Assembly: GCA_021372575.1 (NCBI GenBank)
Contig: JAJFUE010000139.1
Span: 1 to 60,516 of the forward strand
Direction: 5' to 3'
Source of the DNA: a bacterium
GTDB lineage: Bacteria > Sumerlaeota > Sumerlaeia > MVZB01
DNA: 60,516 bases
Below are positions 9,238-18,038 of the stretch, in pieces. A program made the position numbers and the translations under genes. The notes beneath the pieces were generated by a model. It ran no database searches. It was not told the DNA's origin and saw nothing but the letters and a program-made list of their open reading frames with translations. How positions within the stretch are numbered: the stretch's first letter is position 1; each line of letters starts with the position of its first letter.

Positions 9238-9266
9238 GCAAAATGCCGGGGGTCAATGCCCCCGGC
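9238..9266 (-). terminator. Probable terminator of the aminotransferase gene
   Basis: On the minus strand a 9-bp stem, GCCGGGGGC/GACCCCCGGC around a short loop (9245-9266), is followed by ATTTTG. It lies about 37 bases past the stop codon. The U-run is short, so efficiency is uncertain. Confidence 0.6.
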
Positions 9267-9280
9267 TTGACGGAAAACCA

Positions 9281-9306
9281 TTTCGCTTCGAGCCGAAGCG
9301 ATCTAC
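9281..9306. repeat. Dispersed GTAG palindrome overlapping the aminotransferase stop codon
   Basis: Read in gene direction, GTAGATCGCTTCGGCTCGAA followed by GCG forms a hairpin whose TAG is the stop codon of the aminotransferase (9303-9305). It is the same family as the palindrome at 6255-6283. Confidence 0.75.
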
Positions 9307-10505
9307 TGGCCAAGCTTCTTCAAGAACCGCCCGATGCCGTCGATTGCCTTGTGGATCGTGTCGAACCCGACCGCATACGACATGCGGACGTGGCCTTCGC
9401 CGGCGGGACCGAACGCACAACCCGGGACGATGGCGACCGATTCCTCTTCGAGCAGCCGCTTGCAGAACTCAATGGAAGACAGTCCCGTGTGCCTGATCGA
9501 CGGGAAGGCGTAGAACGCGCCGGCCGGCTTGTGGCACGGCAGGCCGACATGGTTCAGGCCATCGACGATCACGTTGCGGCGCTGGGCGTAGATCTCGCAC
9601 ATGCGCTCCATGTCGTCGAGGCACTCGGTGAGGGCCGCCTCGGCCGCCCGCTGGCCCATGATCGGCGCGCACAGCATGCTGTATTGATGGATCTTGGTCA
9701 TGGCGGCGATGATCTCGCTCGGGCCGACGGCGTAGCCGAGCCGCCAACCGGTCATCGCGAACGCCTTGGAGAAACCGGACAGCAGGATCGTCCAGTCGGC
9801 CGCCTCGGGCAGCGCCGCCAGGCTGACGTGCTCGCCGTCGTGGGTCAGCTCGCCGTAGATCTCGTCGCTGATCATCACGACGCCGTTGGCCGTGCAAATC
9901 TTGGCCAGCGCAACCAGTTCGTCGCGGCGCAGCGTGGCGCCGGTCGGGTTGTTCGGATAATTGATGAGGATCGCGCGCGTGCGCGGCGTGATGAGCTGCT
10001 CGAGCCGGACCATGTCCAGCCCGAAGCCGTTCTCGGCCGAGGCGATCAGCGAAACCGGCACGCCGCCGGCCAGCCGCACCAGCGGTGCATACGCCACGTA
10101 GCACGGCTCCCACACAATCACTTCGTCTCCGGGCTCGATCAGCGCGCGCAATGCCAAATCCAAGCCTTCGCTGGCGCCGACGGTGACCAGGATCTCCTTC
10201 TTCGGGTCGCACTGGACCTCGAAGCGGCGGTAGAGATATTTGGCGATCGCCTGACGCAGCGACAGCAGGCCGGCGTTGGAGGTGTAGCTCGTCTCGCCCT
10301 TGGAGACGCGGTAAAAAGCCGCCTCGCGGATGCGCCACGGCGTCACGAAATCGGGCTCGCCAACGCCGAGCGAAACGACGTCGTCACGGCCGATGACCAG
10401 CTCGAAAAAAGCTCGAATGCCCGACGGAGGAATCTCCTGCACGACCTGTGCGACGCGCGGCCGCAGCTCACTGCTCGGAAAATCGATTTTTTGGGGCTCT
10501 GCCAT
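9303..10505 (-). CDS. PLP-dependent aminotransferase, class I/II
   Basis: A 400-residue fold-type I aminotransferase of the aspartate/aromatic/PatA-like group, transferring amino groups between an amino acid and a 2-oxo acid in the cytoplasm. Visible landmarks are SLGVGEPDF near the N-terminus, YTSNAGL, NYPNNPTGA, SDEIYGEL and the cofactor lysine in LLSGFSKAFAMTGWRLG (Lys about residue 247), with the conserved Arg of RMSYAVGFD near the end. The start at 10505 (MAEPQKIDF) is preferred because typical members begin about 20 residues before IPPSGIR; an in-frame ATG at 10565 would add 20 residues. Neither start has a strong Shine-Dalgarno. Substrate specificity cannot be decided from sequence; aspartate, aromatic amino acids or N-acetyl-diaminopimelate are all possible. 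Confidence 0.9.
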   Translation of the reverse strand: MAEPQKIDFPSSELRPRVAQVVQEIPPSGIRAFFELVIGRDDVVSLGVGEPDFVTPWRIREAAFYRVSKGETSYTSNAGLLSLRQAIAKYLYRRFEVQCDPKKEILVTVGASEGLDLALRALIEPGDEVIVWEPCYVAYAPLVRLAGGVPVSLIASAENGFGLDMVRLEQLITPRTRAILINYPNNPTGATLRRDELVALAKICTANGVVMISDEIYGELTHDGEHVSLAALPEAADWTILLSGFSKAFAMTGWRLGYAVGPSEIIAAMTKIHQYSMLCAPIMGQRAAEAALTECLDDMERMCEIYAQRRNVIVDGLNHVGLPCHKPAGAFYAFPSIRHTGLSSIEFCKRLLEEESVAIVPGCAFGPAGEGHVRMSYAVGFDTIHKAIDGIGRFLKKLGQ

Positions 10506-10661
10506 GGTGGTGGGAATCCGGTCGGGCTTCAATGGGGTCCGTGTAAATTCAAGCTCTCCATCCATTCATCGGCTACGATGAAGGAAAGATTTAATCCGCG
10601 CGATCATATCCAAACGACCACGGAAAATCAATGAGGGTTTGGGAGTGATGCCGTAAATGCA

Positions 10662-10781
10662 GCAGCCCGAGCGTGAGCGAGGGATCACCCAATGACCGCT
10701 GGGCTCCATGATCTCATTGGGTTTGACCCAAGCCCCTTTCAAGGGGCGAATGCCTTCAGCCCGCCATAGCAATGGCGGGAT
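10662..10781. repeat. Cluster of palindromic repeats upstream of the ECF sigma gene
   Basis: It contains CAGCCCGAGCGTGAGCGAGG (10662-10681), a dispersed element also seen as the arms at 12040/12322 and near 55193. An interrupted inverted repeat follows, CCCAATGA with TCATTGGG (about 10687-10722), then CCCCTTTCAAGGGGC (10732-10746) and CCCGCCATAGCAATGGCGGG (about 10758-10780). The rest of the 10506-10902 gap shows no gene; the last 100 bases before 10903 are AT-richer and should hold the sigma gene's promoter. Confidence 0.7.
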
Positions 10782-10902
10782 TCCGGTTCGATGAAACCAC
10801 AAGTCCTATAGGGACGACTGATTCATTCCTTATCCTTTTTTCCGGAAACCTTGTAATAAACGTTCTCCGCCGGTTACTACTTATTACGAGCAGGGGAACA
10901 GG

Positions 10903-11427
10903 ATGGCCACCCGCGATCAAATCTTCCAAAGCTGGATCGAACGGCACAAGGGGCTTTTGTTAAAAGTCATCCGCTCCTACGAGTCCACCCTCGACGGCCA
11001 GGATGACCTGTTCCAGGAAATCCTTGTGCAGCTTTGGAACTCCATCCCCCACTTCCGCAACGAATCCAGGGAAACGACGTGGATCTACCGGGTCGCGCTC
11101 AACACGGCGCTCGTGTGGGTCCGCACGCAAAAACGTTCGCGCGCCAAACACCGGCGCATCCTCGAGAGCGCGATCGAACAGCAACGCGCGAATCCATGCG
11201 CGGCGACCGTAGCGGCGAACAGCGACGACGCCGTCGAAAGCCTCTACCGCGCCATCCGCCGGCTCCCGGTCATCGACGCCAGCCTAATTCTGATGCACCT
11301 CGACGGCGTGAGTTACGACGAGATGGCCGATGTCCTGGGCATCACGAAATCGCACGCCGGCGTGCGCCTGAGCCGCGCCAAACAAAAACTCGCCGAGCTC
11401 ATGAAAGGAGTCAGCGATGAATTTTGA
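10903..11427 (+). CDS. RNA polymerase sigma factor, ECF type
   Basis: A 174-residue sigma-70 family protein that would direct core RNA polymerase to a stress or envelope regulon. Region 2 spans about residues 10-80 (DLFQEILVQLWNSIPHFR, then TWIYRVALNTALVWVR). Region 4 spans about 112-168 (LPVIDASLILMHLDGVSYDE, MADVLGITKSHAGVRLSRAK). The linker is short, as in ECF factors. The ATG at 10903 follows GGGGAACAGG. The next gene, encoding a membrane protein, overlaps its end by 11 bases, the usual arrangement of an ECF factor with a membrane anti-sigma factor. Family assignment firm; target promoters unknown. Confidence 0.92.
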   Translation: MATRDQIFQSWIERHKGLLLKVIRSYESTLDGQDDLFQEILVQLWNSIPHFRNESRETTWIYRVALNTALVWVRTQKRSRAKHRRILESAIEQQRANPCAATVAANSDDAVESLYRAIRRLPVIDASLILMHLDGVSYDEMADVLGITKSHAGVRLSRAKQKLAELMKGVSDEF

Positions 11428-12031
11428 CGAAATGCAAAACCTCTGGCGCTCGCAGTGCGAAGGCTACAAAATTTCGATCGACTCGTCCGTTCTGCTCGGC
11501 GAGGTCAAACGCAATCACAGATACTTTGCATCGATGATTCTCGGGCGCGACGTGACCGAGTGTGTGGTGGCGCTGATGATGACCGCCTTTTTCTGCATCG
11601 TGGGAATGAGCGCCCATTTTTATTCCCTCCTGCTCGTGGCCGCGGCATCGGCGTGGGTCGGGTTGTTCCTGTTCATCGACCGCATGATTCAAAAAAGGAA
11701 ACACAAAACCGGCGGCGCATCGTTGCTGGAAGTGGTCGAATCTTCCATTCAGGACGTCTCGCACCAGATCTGGCTGCTGGAGCATGTGCTGTGGTGGTAT
11801 CTGCTGCCGCCGGGTGTCAGCCTCGCGATTTTTTACGGCGCGCTGCTCGTCACGGTCATGCCGCTCAGCGGGTCGGCGTTGGCGTTCGCGCTGATTGTGA
11901 TCGGAGGCGGCGTTCTGATCGGCACAGTGATTTTCTGGTGGGTTTACAGGCTCAACAAAGCCGCGGTCCGGAACGAGCTGCTCCCAAGAAAACGCGAGCT
12001 GGAAGAGCTGCGCGAGAGCTTGATGCAATAG
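11417..12031 (+). CDS. Membrane protein coupled to the ECF sigma factor, candidate anti-sigma
   Basis: A 204-residue protein whose ATG lies inside the end of the sigma gene, with AAAGGAGTCAGCG upstream as ribosome-binding site. It begins with a soluble ~45-residue segment (MNFDEMQNLWRSQ) followed by two helices (about 50-90), a cytoplasmic-looking linker with VVESSIQDVSHQI, and two more helices (about 115-165), then a charged C-terminal helix. No zinc-binding HxxxCxxC anti-sigma motif is present. That it restrains the sigma factor is an inference from coupling and topology. Membrane proteins with an N-terminus of this MNFDEMQ type often follow sigma genes, but I cannot name the family. Confidence 0.75.
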   Translation: MNFDEMQNLWRSQCEGYKISIDSSVLLGEVKRNHRYFASMILGRDVTECVVALMMTAFFCIVGMSAHFYSLLLVAAASAWVGLFLFIDRMIQKRKHKTGGASLLEVVESSIQDVSHQIWLLEHVLWWYLLPPGVSLAIFYGALLVTVMPLSGSALAFALIVIGGGVLIGTVIFWWVYRLNKAAVRNELLPRKRELEELRESLMQ

Positions 12032-12039
12032 CCAATGCG

Positions 12040-12322
12040 GTAGCCCGAGCTTGAGCGCTTGTCATTCCCCAATTTTTTGTGAGGAATCATGGCGATTCGA
12101 CAGTGCTCGGTGGACTGGACGCACCAAAGGTGCGTTCGCAAGTTGCCCCCAGCGAAGCGCAGCGCCGCCGGGAGGAGTGGGATCTCAGAAAAATTGCGCC
12201 CCGAAGCGGGCGCACGCAAGCCGGCGTTGCGGGCGCCCGCTTCGGGGCGCCAAAAACCGGGCCGCCTACCCCCGGCGGGGCCACTTAATTTGGGGAATGA
12301 CAAGCGCTCACGCTCGGGCTAC
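12040..12322. repeat. 283-bp element with 36-bp terminal and 18-bp internal inverted repeats
   Basis: The left end (12040-12075) starts GTAGCCCGAGCTTGAGCGCT and matches the complement of the right end (12287-12322) at 34 of 36 positions by eye. Inside, GCGCCCCGAAGCGGGCGC (12196-12213) is perfectly inverted at 12233-12250. No coding potential. The right arm supplies the TAG stop codon of the uracil-DNA glycosylase gene. The structure resembles a MITE or a nested hairpin built from the dispersed GTAGCCCGAGCG repeat; no target-site duplication was clear. Confidence 0.8.
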
Positions 12323-13125
12323 TGCTTGGTCCAAATTTCGCGCAGGTCGCCGGGATTCAGCTCGCAGTATTTCTTGTGGATCGCCTGGAAATCTTTCCAT
12401 GCCTCGCCCTTCATTCCGGGCGACCTTAATAAAAACGCCGGGTGATACGTCGCCAGCAACGGGACGCCGTGGTAGCTGTGCCATTTGCCACGCAGGCGTC
12501 CGATCGAGATGTCGGTCCCGCACAGGAAATTGGCCGCGTGCGCGCCGAGCGCCACGAGTATATCCGGGTGCAGGATTTCGAGCTGCTCGACCAGGAAACG
12601 TTCGCACGCCTTCTTTTCGCCGGGCGACGGATCGCGGTTCTCCGGCGGACGGCACTTGAGCGTGTTGCAGATATAGACTTCCTCGCGCTTGAACCCGATC
12701 GCCGCGATCATTTTGTTGAGGAGCTGGCCGGCGCGGCCGACGAACGGCTTGCCCTGGATATCCTCGTCGCCGCCGGGGGCCTCGCCTACGAACACAATTT
12801 TGGCCGTGGCCTCGCCGTCGGCAAACACCGATTTGTTGCGCGTCTTGTGCAGCGGGCACCCCTGGCACTTCTCGGCCTCGCGCGCAAGCTCGGCAAGCCG
12901 CTCGACTTTCGCGGCGGGATCGGCAGGGGCGGGCTTTTTCGCGGGCGGTTGCGGTGCGGGCGGCGCAACGACACGCGCGGGCGCGCTTGCGGCCGGCTTT
13001 TTCTTTTTGGGCGGCTCGGCAACCGTTTCGACCGGCGCCAGCGGCAAACTCTCCCCATCCATATACAAAAACCCGCTTTTCTTCAGGAATTCAAGGTAGT
13101 TCAGGATATCGCGCTTGGTTGACAC
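12319..13125 (-). CDS. Uracil-DNA glycosylase, iron-sulfur family 4 type
   Basis: A 268-residue protein that removes uracil from DNA. Residues 1-27 form a small helical segment. About 30-75 is a Lys/Pro/Ala-rich linker. The catalytic domain from about 80 carries CQGCPLHKTR (two Fe-S cysteines), GEAPGGDEDIQGKPFVGRAG (motif 1), CNTLKCRPPENRDP with further cysteines, and TYHPAFLLR (motif 2). The four-cysteine pattern is that of thermostable family 4 enzymes. The start is a GTG at 13125 with GGGAG upstream; no better ATG exists. Its stop codon lies within the inverted-repeat element at 12040-12322. Assignment firm. Confidence 0.93.
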   Translation of the reverse strand: MSTKRDILNYLEFLKKSGFLYMDGESLPLAPVETVAEPPKKKKPAASAPARVVAPPAPQPPAKKPAPADPAAKVERLAELAREAEKCQGCPLHKTRNKSVFADGEATAKIVFVGEAPGGDEDIQGKPFVGRAGQLLNKMIAAIGFKREEVYICNTLKCRPPENRDPSPGEKKACERFLVEQLEILHPDILVALGAHAANFLCGTDISIGRLRGKWHSYHGVPLLATYHPAFLLRSPGMKGEAWKDFQAIHKKYCELNPGDLREIWTKQ

Positions 13126-13166
13126 GGCACATCGGCTCCCAATTACTTTTGTGGAAGATATCAGAA

Positions 13167-13200
13167 AAATGATGAATGAGAAATGATGAATGATGAATCA
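13167..13200. repeat. 7-mer microsatellite (ATGATGA/GAATGAT units)
   Basis: Imperfect copies of the complement of TTTCATC/TCTCATT, the same heptamer family found at 21570, 28035, 30902, 32342 and 53955. It lies in the spacer between the glycosylase gene and the sigma-fusion gene. Confidence 0.65.
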
Positions 13201-13327
13201 AAAAGCGGCGTATAACCTGTCATTCAACTCGGGGTTATCGCCGCCTTATATGATGCCTGAAAATAAATGCCATACAGGGCCGGGTTCATATCCTATTATG
13301 ACGGAGTCTCACGAACGGAGCTCTTCG

Positions 13328-16300
13328 ATGGATCACGACGCACAGCAATTATGGGAAGCGTTCTGCGCCACGACGGACGAGCCGTCGTTCAATGCGCTTT
13401 ACGATCGGTTCCGTTCCCTGGCGTGGACGCTCTGCTGGCGCATCCTCGGCAACGAGGAGGATACCCACGATGCGTTCCAGTCGGCATGGGCGCGCCTGTT
13501 CGCCCACGCCCGCGAGCAAGGCTCCGCTGCCGCCGCGGATTCGGTGATGGCGCTCATCTACCGGTTCAGCATCCGGGAGGCCGACGCCCTCAACAAGCGC
13601 CGCATCAGGCGGCGCCGAAGGGAGATTGTCATGGACGAGCTGCCTGCCGTTTCATCCGGCGCCGTCCCAGCCGATGAAATGGCCGCCGCCGCCGAGCGCC
13701 GCACGCGACTCGAAACCATCGTCGCCATGCTCCCGGAAAAATATCGCCTTCCGATCCAGCTCCATTACATGCACGGCATGACGCAGGCCCAGATCGCCGA
13801 AATGATGGATATCTCGCAGTCGGCGGTGGCGACGCGCCTGTCGCGCGGCACGCGCAAACTCACCCCGCTGGCCGAGCGTGCGGGCCTCGGCAATCTGGCC
13901 GGAATCCTCGGCGCGGTCGCCGCCGGCGGCGTGTTGCTCTCGCCCCCCAAGGCGCTCGCCGGGGCCGTCCTCTACGTCCAGATCGAATCCATGCTCGCTG
14001 CCGGCGCGACATCGGCCGCCATCGCGGCCGGAGGCTCGGCAGCAGTCTCCAAAACAATCGTCGGAGTCACTGTCATGAAGATGAAGCTTGCGGTTGTTTC
14101 CGGACTTCTGGCCGTTGCCGCCGCCACGGCGATCGGCATTCATTACCACAACAGCGGCAACAAGGGCGTTGGCGCGCCGGGCAGCGTCGCCCAAGTCACC
14201 ATCGTGAGGCCCACGCCGCCGTCGGTCGTTGTCGTAAACTCCTTGCGCAAAACGAATGACGCCGGCAAGCCGGCCGCCGCGAAGGCGACGCCCGCGCCGA
14301 CGCCAACTCCCGCCGCGACTCCCGAGGGCCCCCTGCGCGAAATTCGCGTCGCGGTTGTCTGGGGCGACACGCAAAACGCGGCGACCGACACCACCGTCAG
14401 CATGCAGAACAACAGCGCCGGCAATAATGTGTTCCCGACATTCGGGCGCACGGATTCCGCGGGCCTAGCGAAAGTCAAAATCCCCGAGGCGTGGGAAATC
14501 GCCCGCATCAAAACCTCCAATCCAAATTCGCTCAATATGTATCAGACTTTTGAACCGGCCACCGTCCAGCAGCCGATCGTGATCGCGCTGACGCGCGCCG
14601 GCCGGATTTTCGGCAGCGTCAGAACCACCGACGGCCGCCCTGTCGCGGGCGCGGACATCGGCTGCCAGGGCAACGGCGCCTACCGCGTGACGCGCTCCGC
14701 CGAGGACGGCACCTACGAGGTCTATCAGATCCCGGCCGGCTCCGCGTCGCTCACCGCCACGTATAAAAACCTGCGTTCGGACATCAATGGCGGCGCCCGG
14801 GTCGTGACGGCCGTCGTCGGCGAGCGCGTCGGCCCGATCGCGCTCACGCTCGAGCCCGGGCTGACCGTCACCGGAGTCGTCACGGCCAGCAAGACCGGCC
14901 AACCGGTCCCCGGCGCGACGATCATGGGCCCCAGCACAGGCAACCGCAGTCTTAAGGCCACCTCCGACCTTGCCGGTCGGTTTACGCTCGCCGGCCTGAC
15001 CGCGGCGCGCCAGACGCTCAGGGCCAAGGCCCCCAACTACGCGATCCAGGCGCGGATGGTCATGCCGGCGGCCGACGCCGAAACGCGCTGCGATTTCACG
15101 CTTGATCCCGGCGGCGAGGTCGAGGCGACCGTCGTGGACGAAAAAGGCAACCCTCTTGAAGGCGCTGAAGTCCGCGCCTACTTCAATTCCGTCTCAACCG
15201 TGGACGATGTGGCCCCACGGACGGACTCGAGCGGCCGCACGACGGTACGCAACGTGGCCACTGACCAGAGCATCAGCCTGTCGGCGTCCAAAACCGGACT
15301 CGGCAGCGCCAGCCAGCAAATCATGTTCCCCCCCGGCGAGCTCAAGACAAAAGCCAGGCTCACGCTAAAGCCGGAGGATCGGCAGGGGAGCTATATCGCC
15401 GGAACCGTCACCGACGAAACCGGCAAGCCCCTGCCCGACATCAACATTTACTCCGGCTATTACCAGTCCAGCGCGTACACCAACCCAACGACCAAGACCG
15501 ACGCCCAGGGCCGTTACGAACTGCAAACAACCGCCAGTAACTCGTATTACCTGAGCGCTTACGGCAAGGGCTGGGGGACGGAAGCCAAGCGGTCGGTCAC
15601 CCCGGGGACCAAGGACAAACCGACCCGGGCCGATTTTGTCATGAAACCGGGACATTGGCTGGCCGGCGTGGTCGTCGATGAAAAAGATTCACCGCTCAAG
15701 GATATTCAGATCAGCCTGAGTTCATCCAGCACGGGCAACCCGATGCCGAGCCCAGACCTCAAAACCGATGCCTCGGGCCGGTTCCGCGCCGAAGATCTCC
15801 CGGACTCGAGAATGAACGTCAACCTGAGCGGCAAGGACATCCCGTCTCAATCGCAAACGGCCGGCGTCGATACCGAGACCCGGTTCGTGCTCAAGGCCAT
15901 GGGCTCGATCCGCGGCCGCGTCATCGACAAGGACACGCAGAAGCCCGTCCAGGCGTTCGCGATCAAGGTCGCCGGAAGCGGCATCGATTATCAACTCAAC
16001 ACGACTGGTCAGGCGTTCAGCAACCCGGACGGCAAGTTCGAGATCAAGCTGCTTACGAAAGACGATGCCTACGACCTCACGATCGAGAGCAAGGATTATT
16101 CGAGCCACACCGAATCGCAAATCGTGGCCAAGGCCGCCGACAACACGGAAGAGATCACGATTAACATCAGCAAGGGAGCGGCGATCCGCGGCGTCCTCAT
16201 CGACGCCAACTCCAGGACGCCGATCGCGGGAGCGCTTGTCGCCTATGGATCAAATCAGAACAGCTACTTCTCGTGGCGCTACATCACGGATTCCAGTTAC

Positions 16301-17962
16301 AGCAGCAACATTCAGATCGTGGCGCGCGCCGTCACGGGCGCCGATGGGCGCTTTGAACTGAATGCCGACAACGAACACCTCACGATGTGGATCGTGCCAG
16401 CCGAACACAAGCGCATGCTCCTCTCCGAGGCCGACCGCGCCCGGTTCAAAAGCGACAAGGAATACGTCATCCCGATCGCGCGCGGCGCGACCCTCACCGG
16501 AAAGGTGTACCTGGACGGAAAGATCCAGCCGCAGAACAACATTTATATCAATCAGCTCACCGCCCAAAGCGGCCAGGGCGTCGATTTCGGCCAGATCAAT
16601 ACCGACGAGCAAGGCGTTTACCTGCTGGGCGGCCTCGATGCCGGCGACTACACGATCAGCGGTCCGAACCGCCGCGTTGGCAACTACGGCTACTATGTGT
16701 ATTCGAAGAAAGTGCCCCTCAAGGACGGCGAAAAGAAGGAAGTCAACCTGGGCGACAACCTGGGGGGCTGCCTCCTGGCCGGCGCCGTCTTGAACGGCGG
16801 CCAGTCGGTCCCGAACGCCCACATCACCCTGAACCCGACGTTCGATTGGGAATACACGGGATTCAGCGGCAACTCCGACGAGAACGGGGTTTACGCAATC
16901 GACGGCCTCGCGCCGGGCAAATACAACGCCAACGTTTACAAATACGACGACTCCAGCGGGATGAGCCGCTATCAGGTCAACGAAGTCGTCGAAGTCAAGG
17001 CCGGCACGACCGAGCACAACTTCGAGCGCGGCGGCCACAAGGTCACGGGCCGGCTCGTGTTCAGCGAAGATGCCGCCCCCTCCTACCGCTCCAGCTTCAG
17101 GAACGGCCATCTCTCGATCATGGGCAACATTCAGCAACCCGAGACCGGGCCCAAAATCGATCAGTATGCCAGCTGCGAGATTAAAGCCGGCGTCCTCACG
17201 TTCGATGGCCGGTTCAAGGGCGACTACCACATCACGATTGCCGGCGATTACCAGAGCGGCAATACGACGTCGATGATGCTGCCGCAGACCTACAAAATCG
17301 ACAACACGCAGGCCGACGTCGATCTCGGCGAGATCGCCGTCCCGGCGACCGGCCGCATCAAGGTCAACATCCGGAATACGGACCCAAACGTGAGGCCGCG
17401 GAATCTGCAGGCCGTCGTTTCACAGGCCGGCTCCGGAACCGATCGGCGCGGCGTATCGAACAGTATCATGATTGACCCGAGCAAAGGCGAGCAGTCGGTC
17501 GGCCCGGTCCCGGTCGGCGACGTCGAGGTTCGGATCGTCGCTGATGGCTTCCGGTGCGAGCCGAAGTCGGCGCCGGTCACCGTCACCGCGGGGCAGGAAT
17601 CCGGCCCGCTCAACTTCACGGTCACGCCCAGTTCGGATATCATCGTGATCGTCATGACCCCGAATACGAACCTGCAAACGTCCAGAACCCCGATCCCGGG
17701 ATCAAAGGTGACGCTGACCGGCAACGGCGTGCAACGCCAGTTGCTGGCGTCCGACGCCCCGGTCAACGAGCAAACCGCCATGATCGCGTATTCGTCCAAC
17801 CAGGACGTGACGTTCGGCCCGGCGTTTATCTTCCGCAACCTGCCCGAAGGCAGTTATACACTCGCGATCGAGGCGCCGGGCTACAAGCCCTATAGCCAGC
17901 AGACCTCGGCCGCGAAAGGCAAAACGGCACAAATCCAGGCCAGACTTCAGAAACTCCAATAA
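13328..17962 (+). CDS. Sigma-70 factor fused to a transmembrane helix and extracytoplasmic beta-sandwich repeats
   Basis: A 1544-residue protein. The start at 13328 follows ACGGAG by seven bases; two upstream in-frame ATGs lack this. Residues 20-90 are sigma region 2 (GNEEDTHDAFQSAWARLF) and 130-180 region 4 (LPEKYRLPIQLHYMHGMTQA, AQIAEMMDISQSAVATRLSR). An Ala/Gly-rich stretch (190-250) leads to one membrane helix at about 252-272. A Pro/Thr linker (320-333) follows. From about 340 to the end, at least nine segments repeat the carboxypeptidase-regulatory-like pattern G-x-V-x-D-x-x-G-x-P-(V/L)-x-(G/D)-A, TD-x-x-G-x-(F/Y)-x-(L/V) and A-x-x-Y. The order implies a cytoplasmic sigma head tied to a large outside region, so it may be a one-protein signal transducer released by proteolysis. 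Sigma factors with C-terminal extensions are known in PVC bacteria; this exact architecture I cannot match. A terminator follows. Confidence 0.9.
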   Translation: MDHDAQQLWEAFCATTDEPSFNALYDRFRSLAWTLCWRILGNEEDTHDAFQSAWARLFAHAREQGSAAAADSVMALIYRFSIREADALNKRRIRRRRREIVMDELPAVSSGAVPADEMAAAAERRTRLETIVAMLPEKYRLPIQLHYMHGMTQAQIAEMMDISQSAVATRLSRGTRKLTPLAERAGLGNLAGILGAVAAGGVLLSPPKALAGAVLYVQIESMLAAGATSAAIAAGGSAAVSKTIVGVTVMKMKLAVVSGLLAVAAATAIGIHYHNSGNKGVGAPGSVAQVTIVRPTPPSVVVVNSLRKTNDAGKPAAAKATPAPTPTPAATPEGPLREIRVAVVWGDTQNAATDTTVSMQNNSAGNNVFPTFGRTDSAGLAKVKIPEAWEIARIKTSNPNSLNMYQTFEPATVQQPIVIALTRAGRIFGSVRTTDGRPVAGADIGCQGNGAYRVTRSAEDGTYEVYQIPAGSASLTATYKNLRSDINGGARVVTAVVGERVGPIALTLEPGLTVTGVVTASKTGQPVPGATIMGPSTGNRSLKATSDLAGRFTLAGLTAARQTLRAKAPNYAIQARMVMPAADAETRCDFTLDPGGEVEATVVDEKGNPLEGAEVRAYFNSVSTVDDVAPRTDSSGRTTVRNVATDQSISLSASKTGLGSASQQIMFPPGELKTKARLTLKPEDRQGSYIAGTVTDETGKPLPDINIYSGYYQSSAYTNPTTKTDAQGRYELQTTASNSYYLSAYGKGWGTEAKRSVTPGTKDKPTRADFVMKPGHWLAGVVVDEKDSPLKDIQISLSSSSTGNPMPSPDLKTDASGRFRAEDLPDSRMNVNLSGKDIPSQSQTAGVDTETRFVLKAMGSIRGRVIDKDTQKPVQAFAIKVAGSGIDYQLNTTGQAFSNPDGKFEIKLLTKDDAYDLTIESKDYSSHTESQIVAKAADNTEEITINISKGAAIRGVLIDANSRTPIAGALVAYGSNQNSYFSWRYITDSSYSSNIQIVARAVTGADGRFELNADNEHLTMWIVPAEHKRMLLSEADRARFKSDKEYVIPIARGATLTGKVYLDGKIQPQNNIYINQLTAQSGQGVDFGQINTDEQGVYLLGGLDAGDYTISGPNRRVGNYGYYVYSKKVPLKDGEKKEVNLGDNLGGCLLAGAVLNGGQSVPNAHITLNPTFDWEYTGFSGNSDENGVYAIDGLAPGKYNANVYKYDDSSGMSRYQVNEVVEVKAGTTEHNFERGGHKVTGRLVFSEDAAPSYRSSFRNGHLSIMGNIQQPETGPKIDQYASCEIKAGVLTFDGRFKGDYHITIAGDYQSGNTTSMMLPQTYKIDNTQADVDLGEIAVPATGRIKVNIRNTDPNVRPRNLQAVVSQAGSGTDRRGVSNSIMIDPSKGEQSVGPVPVGDVEVRIVADGFRCEPKSAPVTVTAGQESGPLNFTVTPSSDIIVIVMTPNTNLQTSRTPIPGSKVTLTGNGVQRQLLASDAPVNEQTAMIAYSSNQDVTFGPAFIFRNLPEGSYTLAIEAPGYKPYSQQTSAAKGKTAQIQARLQKLQ

Positions 17963-17990
17963 TCTCTCGGGGTCCTCCCCCCCCATTGAG

Positions 17991-18028
17991 ACCCGTCAGG
18001 GGCCCCTGCCCTGGCGGGTTTCTTTTTT
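17991..18028 (+). terminator. Rho-independent terminator of the sigma-fusion gene
   Basis: ACCCGTCAGGG pairs with CCCTGGCGGGT around a GC-rich loop (17991-18019), followed by TTTCTTTTTT. It starts about 28 bases after the stop codon. Confidence 0.85.
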
Positions 18029-18038
18029 AAATGAGATC

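Noticed and set aside
8955-10634. Plus-strand open frame of 559 codons
   Set aside because: Antisense to the aminotransferase gene, which has a full set of family motifs on the minus strand.
12079-12300. Overlapping small frames within the inverted-repeat element
   Set aside because: They arise from GC-rich inverted repeats on both strands; none has a start context or plausible protein sequence.
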